A stretch of DNA of 8,909 nt, from the NCBI GenBank assembly GCA_029554925.1, contig JAKPUV010000893.1, positions 1-8,909 of the forward strand, in the 5' to 3' direction. This stretch comes from Candidatus Hydrogenedentota bacterium (lineage in GTDB: Bacteria; Hydrogenedentota; Hydrogenedentia; Hydrogenedentales; CAITNO01). The notes under the pieces are model-generated. The model searched no databases and was not told where the DNA came from. It saw only the letters and a list, made by a program, of their open reading frames with translations. Positions 1 through 5,249 of the stretch are shown here, one piece after another (positions within the stretch are counted from its first letter, which is position 1; each line of letters opens with the position of its first letter). The translations under genes and the position numbers were made by a program.

Positions 1-207
1 CGGGTGGACGTCGGGGTCCACGCCGTCAATGCGGATCTCGCCGTAGGTCGGCTCGATGGCCCGGGCAATGGCCTTGATGGTGGAGGTTTTCCCCGCGCCG
101 TTGGGACCGAGCAGGCCGAAGACCTCCCCCGGCCCCACCTCCAGGTCCAGATCCTCCACGGCGGTGACGGTGTCGTAGTCCACCCTCAGCGACTTGACCG
201 AAATCAT
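1..207 (-). CDS. ABC transporter ATP-binding protein, N-terminal part only
   Basis: This is the first 69 residues of an ATP-binding subunit of an ABC transporter; the rest lies beyond the left window edge. The protein begins MISVKSLRVDYDTVTAVEDL, the usual first strands of the nucleotide-binding domain, and carries a perfect Walker A, GPNGAGKTS at residues 34-42. The segment after it (PTYGEIRIDGVD, residues 53-64) matches the usual P-x-x-G-x-I-x-x-G-x-D stretch of ABC-2 type and multidrug exporters. The start at 207 is supported by a GGAGGG ribosome-binding site (213-218) five bases upstream. Signature motif, Walker B and substrate are outside the window, so the transported compound cannot be named. 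By family, the protein is cytoplasmic and would power a membrane permease, often encoded next to it. An extended -10 element lies at 247-255. The terminator at 326-363 insulates it from the upstream oxidoreductase gene. Confidence 0.93.
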   Translation of the reverse strand, partial: MISVKSLRVDYDTVTAVEDLDLEVGPGEVFGLLGPNGAGKTSTIKAIARAIEPTYGEIRIDGVDPDVHP

Positions 208-246
208 GCGCACCCTCCACCCGGCGCCCCGCGCGCCGATATAGGC

Positions 247-255
247 AGGATAGCA
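247..255 (-). promoter_or_regulatory. Putative extended -10 promoter element of the ABC ATPase gene
   Basis: The minus strand reads TGCTATCCT, an extended -10 (TGn plus TATCCT), about 40 bases upstream of the start codon at 207. No good -35 is seen at 16-18 bases. Confidence comes mainly from the near-identical core TGCTATCAT upstream of two other minus-strand genes in the window (1862-1870 and 5250-5258). Confidence 0.45.
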
Positions 256-292
256 CAGGGGGCCGCGCGGGGGGAAGTTTCGGCAGCGCGCC

Positions 293-325
293 GTCCACCC
301 TGTCCACCCCGTCCATCCCGTCCGC
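293..325. repeat. Short 9-base tandem repeat (GTCCACCCT type)
   Basis: Three consecutive 9-mers (GTCCACCCT, GTCCACCCC, GTCCATCCC) and a partial fourth (GTCCGC) lie directly next to the T-run of the terminator at 326-363. There is no coding frame across it. It looks like a small intergenic simple repeat and has no assignable function. Confidence 0.7.
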
Positions 326-363
326 AAAAAAAGCCGCGCCCCGCGTGGGATGCGGGGCGCGGC
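326..363 (-). terminator. Intrinsic terminator of the Tat-signal oxidoreductase gene
   Basis: On the minus strand a perfect 12-bp GC stem (arms 352-363 and 333-344, core GCCGCGCCCCGC) with a 7-base loop is followed by seven T (326-332). It begins 25 bases after the stop codon of the gene ending at 389. It is a textbook rho-independent terminator for that gene. Confidence 0.93.
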
Positions 364-388
364 GGATGCTGTCTGCTGCTTCAGGGGC

Positions 389-1804
389 CTAGCAGGGGAT
401 TTCCCAGCCCTTGCGGTACTCCTTGGTGACGACCTCCTTGGCGTTGGGCACGTTGGTGACGACGCCGTTCTTGTTGTCCCAGTGGAGCTTCTGGCCGGAC
501 TTCACGACGAGGTTGCCGAACTGGACCATCTCGGTGAAGGGGCCGGCGTAGTCGAAGTTGGAGCAGGGCTTCTGGCCGGTCTTGATGCCGCGGATCCAGT
601 CGAAGTAGGGGTTCTCGTCCGGGATGCGCTCGATGGTGGCGTCGGGCATCTTGTAGTCCTTCATGAGGTTGTTCGGCACGAGGCGCGGCTCGCCGCCGTA
701 CTCGCCCGCCGTGAGGATGCCCTTGGTGCCGATGAAGAACGAGCCGTTCATGTCCTTGTCGCCGAGGACGACGTCCGCCGCGAGGCCCTCGGGGCGGGCG
801 GGGCGGTTGTACTTCTCCTCGCCCGTGGCGGGGTCGGGCTCGTGGCCGTCGTACCAGTACACGTCCACGGGGGGCATGCCGGCGCGGGCGGGGAAGGAGT
901 ACTTGATGGTGGTCATGAGGGGGAAGGTCTGCTCGTTGCGGCCCTTCTGCATGACGACCTCGACGGTGAAGTCGGTGGCCTCGACCAGCTTGAGGGCCCA
1001 GTAGGGGGCGTCCATGATGTGGCAGGCCATGTCGCCGAGGGAGCCGCCGCCGAAGTCGAGCCACGCGCGCCAGTCATGCGGGGCGAGCTTGTGGTGGTAG
1101 GGCCGCCAGGGGGCCGTGCCGATCCAGCGGTCCCAGTCGAGCCCCTCGGGGGCGATCTCGGGGGGCAGGGGCTCGGTCACGCCCTGGTTGTCCCACACCG
1201 GGCGGTGCGTCCACACGTGGGCCTCGCGCACGTCGCCGACGGCGCCGCTCCAGATCATCTCGCAGACCTGGCGGATGCCGTCGCCGCAGTGGCCCTGGTT
1301 GCCCATCTGCGTCATGACGCCCGTTTCGGCGGCCGTGCGGGTGAGCAGGCGCGCCTCGGCGACGGTGTGCGTCAGCGGCTTCTGCACGTAGACGTGCTTG
1401 CCCATCTTCATGGCCATGTAGGCCGCCGGGGCGTGCGTGTGGTCCGGCGTGGAGATCGTCACCGCGTCAATCTCCGGCATCTGCTCCAGCATGTTCCGGT
1501 AGTCGTTGAAGTGCTTCGCGTCCTTCAGGCGGTAGGCCGTCTCCTCGGCGCGGTTCCAGTCCACGTCGCACAGCGCCACCACGTTCTCGCCCAGCTTGTG
1601 GCAGCTCATGATGTCGCTCGTGCCCTTGCCGCCCGCGCCGATGGCCGCCACGTTCACCTTGTCGTTCGGCGACAGCTTGCGCGGCACGACCTTCGCGGTG
1701 TTCATCTTCGGCGCCTCGTCCGCGCCCCGGGCCATGCCCATCACGGCCGTCGTCGTCGCCGCCGCGATGAAGGCGCGGCGCGTCAGTGATCCCTTATCTC
1801 CCAT
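389..1804 (-). CDS. Tat-exported Gfo/Idh/MocA family oxidoreductase
   Basis: A 471-residue NAD(P)-dependent oxidoreductase-like protein; the family acts on sugars, inositols and related polyols. Residues 6-23 (SLTRRAFIAAATTTAVMG) form a twin-arginine signal, so it is probably exported folded with its cofactor. The Rossmann fold follows: VNVAAIGAGGKG at 50-61 is the dinucleotide loop and LCDVD at 78-82 ends strand 2. STPDHTHAPAA (118-128) and VQKPLTH (140-146) are the family's strand-4/5 motifs; the usual EKP is QKP here, which I recall as common in the Tat-secreted subfamily. The C-terminal half has GGGSLGDMACHIMD (252-265), the usual site of catalytic histidine and aspartate residues. The length is complete. 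The start at 1804 is supported by AAAGGAA (1812-1818) and by placing the Tat motif near the N-terminus. The gene is monocistronic, with a promoter at 1862-1890 and a terminator at 326-363. The substrate cannot be told from sequence alone. Confidence 0.95.
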   Translation of the reverse strand: MGDKGSLTRRAFIAAATTTAVMGMARGADEAPKMNTAKVVPRKLSPNDKVNVAAIGAGGKGTSDIMSCHKLGENVVALCDVDWNRAEETAYRLKDAKHFNDYRNMLEQMPEIDAVTISTPDHTHAPAAYMAMKMGKHVYVQKPLTHTVAEARLLTRTAAETGVMTQMGNQGHCGDGIRQVCEMIWSGAVGDVREAHVWTHRPVWDNQGVTEPLPPEIAPEGLDWDRWIGTAPWRPYHHKLAPHDWRAWLDFGGGSLGDMACHIMDAPYWALKLVEATDFTVEVVMQKGRNEQTFPLMTTIKYSFPARAGMPPVDVYWYDGHEPDPATGEEKYNRPARPEGLAADVVLGDKDMNGSFFIGTKGILTAGEYGGEPRLVPNNLMKDYKMPDATIERIPDENPYFDWIRGIKTGQKPCSNFDYAGPFTEMVQFGNLVVKSGQKLHWDNKNGVVTNVPNAKEVVTKEYRKGWEIPC

Positions 1805-1834
1805 GACAGCGTTCCTTTCGTGGTTTTCCGGAAA

Positions 1835-1852
1835 TCCGGGGTGTTCCCCGGA
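1835..1852 (-). promoter_or_regulatory. Hairpin at the 5' end of the oxidoreductase mRNA leader
   Basis: A perfect 7-bp stem with a 4-base loop (minus strand TCCGGGG-AACA-CCCCGGA) falls a few bases after the transcription start predicted from the -10 at 1862-1867. It lies well upstream of the ribosome-binding site at 1812-1818. Position and strength suit an mRNA-stabilising 5' hairpin; a regulatory role is not shown. Confidence 0.5.
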
Positions 1853-1861
1853 CTGACCGCC

Positions 1862-1890
1862 ATGATAGCACTCCCCCCCCGCCCGCGCAA
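1862..1890 (-). promoter_or_regulatory. Putative sigma-70-type promoter of the oxidoreductase gene
   Basis: The minus strand shows TTGCGC (1885-1890), a 17-base spacer and TATCAT (1862-1867), preceded by TGC, which makes an extended -10. Start of transcription would fall near 1855, giving a leader of about 50 bases. The same TGCTATCATG string precedes the sulfotransferase gene. Confidence 0.6.
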
Positions 1891-1984
1891 GATACGCCCC
1901 GGACGGGCAATCGCACTAAAATGCCCCTTGAGAAGTGGCTGTCCCCGGCATGGACGGTCCTCGGTCATGTGATTCTGTCTTTGT

Positions 1985-2120
1985 TGTCCCAACGGGACAT
2001 CCGCCTATAGCCGGCTGCCCCGTTGGGGCATGATGCTTTCTGTCCGGACAACCCAGGGCAGGCCTGGTCCTTCGGGCGGCGGCCTGCCCTGGGCTATATT
2101 CGGCAACGCCTACAGCGTTG
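1985..2120. repeat. Cluster of four hairpins (REP-like composite repeat)
   Basis: Four stem-loops follow one another. TGTCCC-AAC-GGGACA is at 1985-1999. TGCCCC-GTT-GGGGCA is at 2016-2030. A perfect 13-bp stem with core CCCAGGGCAGGCC has arms 2052-2064 and 2081-2093 and a 16-base loop. CAACGC-CTACA-GCGTTG is at 2104-2120. The first two are also mutual inverted copies (CCCAACGGG at 1988-1996, CCCGTTGGG at 2019-2027). From memory, similar strings (CCCAGGGC...GCCCTGGG next to CCCCGTTGGGG) recur between genes in Planctomycetota-like genomes; that is not verified here. Reading frames crossing it are accidental. Confidence 0.75.
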
Positions 2121-2180
2121 AAGAGGAGAAGGAACGGGGGACGAAAGAACTCTTTGTCAGGAAGGGGTGGCGGCTTTTTA

Positions 2181-2206
2181 GAGCACGTTAAGGTTGAGAT
2201 GCGGTA
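2181..2206. repeat. IS630 terminal inverted repeat, left
   Basis: This is the left end of the IS, 22 of 26 positions matching the reverse complement of 3150-3175. The TAA stop of the transposase (2188-2190) lies inside it. Confidence 0.88.
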
Positions 2207-2718
2207 TATCCGCACGAAGAAAACCACCCGGCGGCATCCTGCGGGGTGACGGTTTCCAGAGCTTTTCCAATGGCTGCGTGCAGATCCTCCTGGGTGCGGG
2301 CCTTGGCATCGCGCAGAAACGCCTTCACCTTGCTCCACATCTTCTCAATGGGGTTCAGGTCCGGACTGTAAGGGGGAAGAAAGAGCATCGTTGCCCCGGC
2401 CGCCTCGATGTGCGCGAGCGCCTCCGCGTCGTCATGGGCCGCAAGGTTGTCCAGGACCACGATGTCGCCCGGCCGAAGGGTCGGAGTCAGCACCTGGCGC
2501 ACATACTCCCGGAAGACATCCCGGTCCGTCGCACCGTCCAGCACCATGCAAGCGCTGGTGCCGTCGAGGCGCACCGAGCTGATCATGGTTGTGGTGCACC
2601 AGTGGCCGTGGGGAGCGCTGTCCTTAAGACGGCCCCCTCCCAGAGCCCTTCCCCGCAGGCGCGTCATGTTTGTCTTCGCCGCCGACTCGTCCAAAAACAC
2701 CAGGCGGTCCGCGTCCAT
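2188..2718 (-). CDS. IS630 family transposase, OrfB (DDE catalytic domain)
   Basis: This is the catalytic half of the transposase, 176 residues if counted from the ATG at 2718. The frame is open back to the A8 run at 2793-2800. The sequence coded between (TLRAAEQEREDVRARRSAW) is typical IS630 transposase, so OrfB is probably made only as a fusion with OrfA. The catalytic triad is visible: D10 in VFLDESAAKTNMTRLRGR, D90 in IVVLDNLAAHD, and E125 in LPPYSPDLNPIEKMWSKVK. With 34 residues between D90 and E125, this is the DD34E spacing of the IS630/Tc1 superfamily. The enzyme would cut at the element's inverted repeats and insert it at TA. The stop codon lies in the left inverted repeat. No residue loss is seen, so activity is plausible if the frameshift works. 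Confidence 0.92.
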   Translation of the reverse strand: MDADRLVFLDESAAKTNMTRLRGRALGGGRLKDSAPHGHWCTTTMISSVRLDGTSACMVLDGATDRDVFREYVRQVLTPTLRPGDIVVLDNLAAHDDAEALAHIEAAGATMLFLPPYSPDLNPIEKMWSKVKAFLRDAKARTQEDLHAAIGKALETVTPQDAAGWFSSCGYTASQP

Positions 2719-2755
2719 ATGCTGCTGCAGGCTGGACCACGCGGAACGGCGCGCC

Positions 2756-3127
2756 CTAACATCCTCGCGTTCTTGCTCGGCCGCCCGAAGCGTTTTTTTT
2801 ATAGCGGTACCCCAGACGCCTCAGCGCGTTGTGGACCGCCACAACGCTGCAGGAGATCCCCAGACGCTCCCGCAGCTGCGCAAGCGTCGCGTCGGGGTTC
2901 TCCCGCACAAGGGCCTCAAGCCGCAGGGCATGCTCCTTGTCCACTGCCGGAGGGTTGTGGCCCCGCGGAAGCGGGGACGCCACCCCCGTCCTCCGGTGGC
3001 GCTGGAGCCAGCGCTGGAAAGTGGAAATGTCCACCCCGTAGAACCGCGCTATCTCCGCCTGGGTGCCGTTTCCCGCCTCGTAGGCCGCAATGGCCCGCGC
3101 TCTGACTGCCGATGATGCGATTCCCAT
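2756..3127 (-). CDS. IS630 family transposase, OrfA (N-terminal DNA-binding part)
   Basis: A 123-residue reading frame of which the first 111 residues are the DNA-binding half of the transposase. Residues 22-45 (TQAEIARFYGVDISTFQRWL) form a helix-turn-helix. A second winged-helix segment spans about 64-107 (RLEALVRENPDATLAQLRER, then ALRRLGYRYKK). After the lysines coded by the A8 run, the frame runs 12 non-family residues to a stop. Skipping one base at the run leads into OrfB and gives 312 residues, a normal length for the family. The start at 3127 lies just inside the right inverted repeat and has no clear Shine-Dalgarno sequence, which is common for transposases kept at low expression. 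A recent inactivating frameshift is the alternative to programmed slippage. Confidence 0.85.
   Translation of the reverse strand: MGIASSAVRARAIAAYEAGNGTQAEIARFYGVDISTFQRWLQRHRRTGVASPLPRGHNPPAVDKEHALRLEALVRENPDATLAQLRERLGISCSVVAVHNALRRLGYRYKKNASGGRARTRGC
2793..2800 (-). other. A8 slippage site joining transposase OrfA and OrfB
   Basis: The minus strand has eight A in a row (TAT AAA AAA AAC in the OrfA frame). OrfA and OrfB differ by a +1 (equivalently -2) shift. Loss of one A during transcription, or ribosome slippage, would join YKK to TLRAAEQ exactly where family members continue. Homopolymer slippage is known for several IS families; here it is inferred from the frame arrangement. Confidence 0.7.
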
Positions 3128-3149
3128 GCATCAAGCATACGCCATCGAG

Positions 3150-3175
3150 TACCGCATGTCAACCTTACAATGCTC
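3150..3175. repeat. IS630 terminal inverted repeat, right
   Basis: This is the right end of the IS, the inverted partner of 2181-2206. It is followed by the TA at 3176-3177. It lies upstream of the transposase start and therefore also within its promoter region. Confidence 0.88.
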
Positions 3176-3240
3176 TAGTGCGATTGCCCTGGCGGTGTCG
3201 GGGCGTGTGCGCAGGGCGGATCAGTGCACCGGCAAGACCG

Positions 3241-3326
3241 AAGACGGGGCAGGCGGGACGCCTGCGGTACGAAGAAGGGCCGACAGACGCCGTCCCGTAG
3301 CGCAGGCGTCCCGGCGGCCCTGTCTT
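3241..3326. repeat. Long imperfect inverted repeat between the IS and the Dabb gene
   Basis: The arms 3241-3271 and 3296-3326 pair over 31 bases with four mismatches (core GGGACGCCTGCG), around a 24-base loop. The left arm also holds its own small hairpin, CAGGCG-GGA-CGCCTG. It begins 14 bases after the Dabb stop codon and could end that transcript, but no T-run follows on the minus strand, so it is not a classical intrinsic terminator. It may instead be a dispersed intergenic repeat. It lies outside the IS630 ends and outside the 1905-3189 element. Confidence 0.75.
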
Positions 3327-3340
3327 GGTGGACGCGCGGG

Positions 3341-3778
3341 TCAGGGCTTGACGAAGTAGTCGAGCACCGTCACCTTCGCAAGATAGGGCCCCAGCAGCTT
3401 GCCGAAGGCCTTGTGCTCGGGGTGGACCAGGTAGGCGTCGCGGTCCTTCGCATTGGCGAAGGTGAGGAAGAAGCAGTGGGTGTGGCCCTGGTCGAGCTTC
3501 TCGGGGCTGACGTTGGTGCCCCACTCATAGCCGATAATGCCGTTGATCTTGGTCGGCAGGGCGGCAAAGGCGTCCTCCACCTTCTTGACGTCCTCGGGCG
3601 TCGCCTCGGGCTTGAAGCCGAAGAGCACCACATGCCGCAGCAGGGGCGCGGCCTTGGCGTCGCCCTGGGCGGGCTCGGCCGCCGAGACGGCGGACACGCC
3701 GGCGGCCAGGCCGCCCAGCGCCGCGAGAAGAAGAACCGCAAGAACGACCTTGGTGCCGGGGAAACGCCGTGCTGTCAT
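3341..3778 (-). CDS. Secreted Dabb (stress-responsive A/B barrel) domain protein
   Basis: A 145-residue protein. Residues 1-34 are a classical signal peptide: basic TARRFPGTK, hydrophobic VVLAVLLLAALGGLAAGV, likely cleavage after VSAA. Residues 46-143 match the Dabb ferredoxin-like barrel. LLRHVVLFGFKPEATPEDVKK is the typical opening, with His49 on strand 1. GIIGYEWGTNVSPE and HTHCFFLTFANAKDRDAYLVHPEHKAF follow, and the end (VTVLDYFV) is the usual last strand. The family is usually dimeric and poorly defined in function; some members bind or cyclise small hydrophobic molecules. Planctomycete-like bacteria often export such proteins. The start at 3778 is supported by AAAGGAG (3786-3792) and by the signal peptide; upstream in-frame extension would run through the bL36 gene. 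It is probably a single-gene transcript with a possible promoter at 3810-3839. Confidence 0.92.
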   Translation of the reverse strand: MTARRFPGTKVVLAVLLLAALGGLAAGVSAVSAAEPAQGDAKAAPLLRHVVLFGFKPEATPEDVKKVEDAFAALPTKINGIIGYEWGTNVSPEKLDQGHTHCFFLTFANAKDRDAYLVHPEHKAFGKLLGPYLAKVTVLDYFVKP

Positions 3779-3809
3779 GGGGGGACTCCTTTGGTTAAGT
3801 TGGGCCTCC

Positions 3810-3839
3810 AGTATGTCCGCGCGCGGGGTCCGGACGCAA
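3810..3839 (-). promoter_or_regulatory. Possible promoter of the Dabb gene
   Basis: On the minus strand TTGCGT (3834-3839), an 18-base spacer and CATACT (3810-3815) lie between the bL36 terminator and the Dabb ribosome-binding site. Both boxes are imperfect, so the call rests partly on position. Confidence 0.4.
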
Positions 3840-3876
3840 CCCGGCCCGGGGGCGGTGCGTGGCCGGAAAGCACAAG

Positions 3877-3907
3877 ACCGCCGCGATCTGCGGGAGATCG
3901 CGGCGGT
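3877..3907 (-). terminator. Probable terminator of the bL36 gene
   Basis: A perfect 13-bp stem (arms 3895-3907 and 3877-3889, core CCGCCGCGATCT) with a 5-base loop starts 38 bases after the bL36 stop. The following minus-strand sequence, CTTGTGCTTT, is only moderately T-rich. It separates bL36 from the Dabb gene. Confidence 0.75.
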
Positions 3908-3945
3908 GAAACGGTCTGGATTGCGGGTGCCCGGAGGGGCGGACG

Positions 3946-4071
3946 TCAGCCCTGGCGCGCCTTGAAGCGGGGGGCCAGTTTGTTGATGACGTACACGCGG
4001 CCTTTGCGGCGCACGACTTTGCATCCGGGGTGGCGCGTCTTGGCGCTCTTCAGGGAGCTCAGGACTTTCAT
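3946..4071 (-). CDS. rpmJ: 50S ribosomal protein bL36, zinc-ligand-free (type B) form
   Basis: A 41-residue protein starting [20 protein letters not shown] and ending [13 protein letters not shown]. This is the type-B bL36 pattern (as in E. coli YkgO: MKVLxSL...RHPxCxxVxRKGRxYVIxKxxPRFKAxQG). The zinc-binding form has three Cys and one His, starting with a CxxC; here only Cys17 remains, so the protein should fold without zinc. By family knowledge it binds 23S rRNA in the large subunit, and in some bacteria the type-B copy replaces the zinc form when zinc is scarce. The start is marked by GAGAGGAG (4079-4086), seven bases away. The gene stands alone with its own promoter (4112-4141) and terminator (3877-3907), not in the secY-infA-rpmJ-rpsM cluster. 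That suggests a second copy, or a lineage that uses only this form. No palindromic Zur site is evident. Confidence 0.95.
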   Translation of the reverse strand: MKVLSSLKSAKTRHPGCKVVRRKGRVYVINKLAPRFKARQG

Positions 4072-4111
4072 GGGAATACTCCTCTCGAAACGGGTTCCTT
4101 AGGGAGAGCGG

Positions 4112-4141
4112 ATTATACACAATGCCCGGGGGCCGCGTCAA
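4112..4141 (-). promoter_or_regulatory. Strong sigma-70-type promoter of the bL36 gene
   Basis: The minus strand reads TTGACG (4136-4141), an 18-base spacer and a perfect TATAAT (4112-4117). It is the closest match to the housekeeping consensus in the window. Transcription would start near 4105, giving a leader of about 35 bases with the GAGAGGAG ribosome-binding site. Confidence 0.8.
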
Positions 4142-4180
4142 ACCGAAGCCCGCCGCGCGTCACGGCGCGGGCAGCCCGCC

Positions 4181-5206
4181 CTACTCCCGCAGCAGCACGT
4201 CGCAGGCGAGGCGGGCCTTGGTGAGGAGGCGGCGGAAGAGGGCGCTGCTCCGGGCGAGGGCGCGCAGGCGCATGATGGCCCTGCGCTCAAGGCGGTAGCG
4301 GTCGAGTTTGGGCGGCTTCGGCGCGGGGACGCCGTCCCCCGCCTCGAGGAGGGGTTTCCACAGGCCCGCCAGCGGGTAGCCGAGGGTCTCCAGGTCCGCC
4401 GGATCGAGGGAGGCGATGATCCCCTCCATGAGCCGGCGCTTGGCGGGGTCGTGGACCAGTTCGGCCACCCACTTTTTCACCGACGCCGTGGTGGGGCGGG
4501 TGTGCTGTTTCACGCCGATGGGGTCGCCGAGCCCCTTGCCGTGCGCGGCGCCGTCGTCGCCCGCCTTGCCGTACTCGATGGCCTCCGGCTCGTAGGGCAC
4601 GCCGATGTGGGCGCAGATTTTCTCAAACCACGCCTCGGGGGCCTTGACGAGGTCCTCGTAGCGGACGTGGATGAACGGCGTCTCCTGCTGGCGCAGGAAG
4701 GCGGCCAGCGCGGGCACGTAGCGCTCGACGACGGGGTTGTAGGCGTGGGCCGCCGCGTAGTCGCCGTCGAAGAAGGAGTTTGCGTAGGACGAGAACATGG
4801 CCACGGGGTGGCGCGTCAGCACGACATACTTCGCGTCCGGGAAGACCCGCTGCATGAACGGCAGGATGAGCGCGTAGGCGGGCGTCTTGTCGAGGCAGAC
4901 CGTCTTTCCCGCGCCGTTCGCCGCCAGGTGCCGCCCGTAGAGCGTGTCGCAGTAGGCGCGGCAGGCGTCCCAGTAGTCCCGCTCGCCGCCGGGCAGCCCG
5001 GCCACGAAGAGCTTCTGCGACTCCGCGGCGAGGACATGATCATAGGGGGCCTTGTCCACCTTGTCCCACACGCCGAGATGGGCGAGGGGCGTGAGCAGGT
5101 GGGGCTCCGGCCCGCCGAGGATCGTGGAATGCGCCGACAGCATGCGCTCGAGCATGGTGGTTCCCGAGCGCGGCGCGCCGATGACAAAGAGCATGGACGG
5201 TTTCAT
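4181..5206 (-). CDS. PAPS-dependent sulfotransferase family protein
   Basis: A 341-residue sulfotransferase, which would move sulfate from PAPS to a hydroxyl or amine of an acceptor. The 5'-phosphosulfate loop is complete: FVIGAPRSGTTMLERMLSAH at residues 7-26. CLDKTPAY (104-111) is the family's second conserved block. The 3'-phosphate motif VLTRHPVAMFSSYANSF (129-145) has Arg132 and Ser139. HVRYEDLVKAPE (180-191) is also typical. The C-terminus is basic (RLERRAIMRLRALARSSALF). There is no signal peptide, so the protein should be cytoplasmic. The acceptor is unknown; glycans, lipids and peptides are all possible. An earlier in-frame ATG at 5251 overlaps the likely -10 box, and only the start at 5206 puts the PAPS loop near the N-terminus, as is normal. 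The Shine-Dalgarno sequence is poor (GGGAG about 14 bases upstream). It is transcribed divergently from the 5337-7961 gene. Confidence 0.9.
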   Translation of the reverse strand: MKPSMLFVIGAPRSGTTMLERMLSAHSTILGGPEPHLLTPLAHLGVWDKVDKAPYDHVLAAESQKLFVAGLPGGERDYWDACRAYCDTLYGRHLAANGAGKTVCLDKTPAYALILPFMQRVFPDAKYVVLTRHPVAMFSSYANSFFDGDYAAAHAYNPVVERYVPALAAFLRQQETPFIHVRYEDLVKAPEAWFEKICAHIGVPYEPEAIEYGKAGDDGAAHGKGLGDPIGVKQHTRPTTASVKKWVAELVHDPAKRRLMEGIIASLDPADLETLGYPLAGLWKPLLEAGDGVPAPKPPKLDRYRLERRAIMRLRALARSSALFRRLLTKARLACDVLLRE

Positions 5207-5249
5207 GGCGGTGCGTGCGTCTCCCGGCCCTGGGGGCCCTTGCCCCGAC

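Larger units (their letters stand above)
2181..3175 (-). mobile_element. IS630-family insertion sequence, 995 bp, with TA target duplication
   Basis: The ends are imperfect inverted repeats. The left end at 2181-2206 and the right end at 3150-3175 share GAGCA, then TAAGGTTGA, then ATGCGGTA, with four mismatches over 26 bp. Both ends are flanked by TA (2179-2180 and 3176-3177), the target duplication typical of IS630/Tc1/mariner elements. Inside are two overlapping-frame transposase parts, OrfA (2756-3127) and OrfB (2188-2718, open back to the A8 run), joined at an A8 run (2793-2800). Shifting one base there yields a 312-residue DD34E transposase. Both ends and all catalytic residues are present, so the copy may be intact. 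It interrupts the older inverted-repeat element at 1905-3189. Confidence 0.93.
1905..3189. repeat. Inverted-repeat-bounded intergenic element (MITE-like), split by the IS630 copy
   Basis: GGGCAATCGCACTA at 1905-1918 recurs inverted at 3176-3189. Removing the IS (2181-3175) and one copy of its TA duplication joins 2176-2180 to 3178-3189. The match then grows to 17 bp (GGGCAATCGCACTAAAA, left arm 1905-1921), and three further bases agree after one mismatch. The restored element would be 288 bp long, non-coding, with at least four hairpins inside (1985-2120). No flanking target duplication is seen outside the arms. A non-autonomous mobile element or a dispersed structured repeat is the likeliest reading. 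The 283 bases from 1905 to 2187 hold no convincing gene. Confidence 0.65.

Noticed and set aside
293..325. CRISPR-like array
   Set aside because: The 9-base units are directly tandem with no spacers, and no cas gene is in the window.
350..1789. Open plus-strand frame of 479 codons opposite the oxidoreductase gene
   Set aside because: It is an antisense shadow, low in complexity (Val/His/Arg/Gly-rich); the minus-strand frame has a Tat signal and complete family motifs.
1916..2338. 140-codon minus-strand frame across the hairpin cluster
   Set aside because: It crosses the left end of the IS and four hairpins, resembles no family, and has no ribosome-binding site.
4148..4172. Possible terminator after the sulfotransferase gene
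   Set aside because: Only six clean base pairs (GCCCGC/GCGGGC) with a bulge and no T-run, so it is too weak to call.
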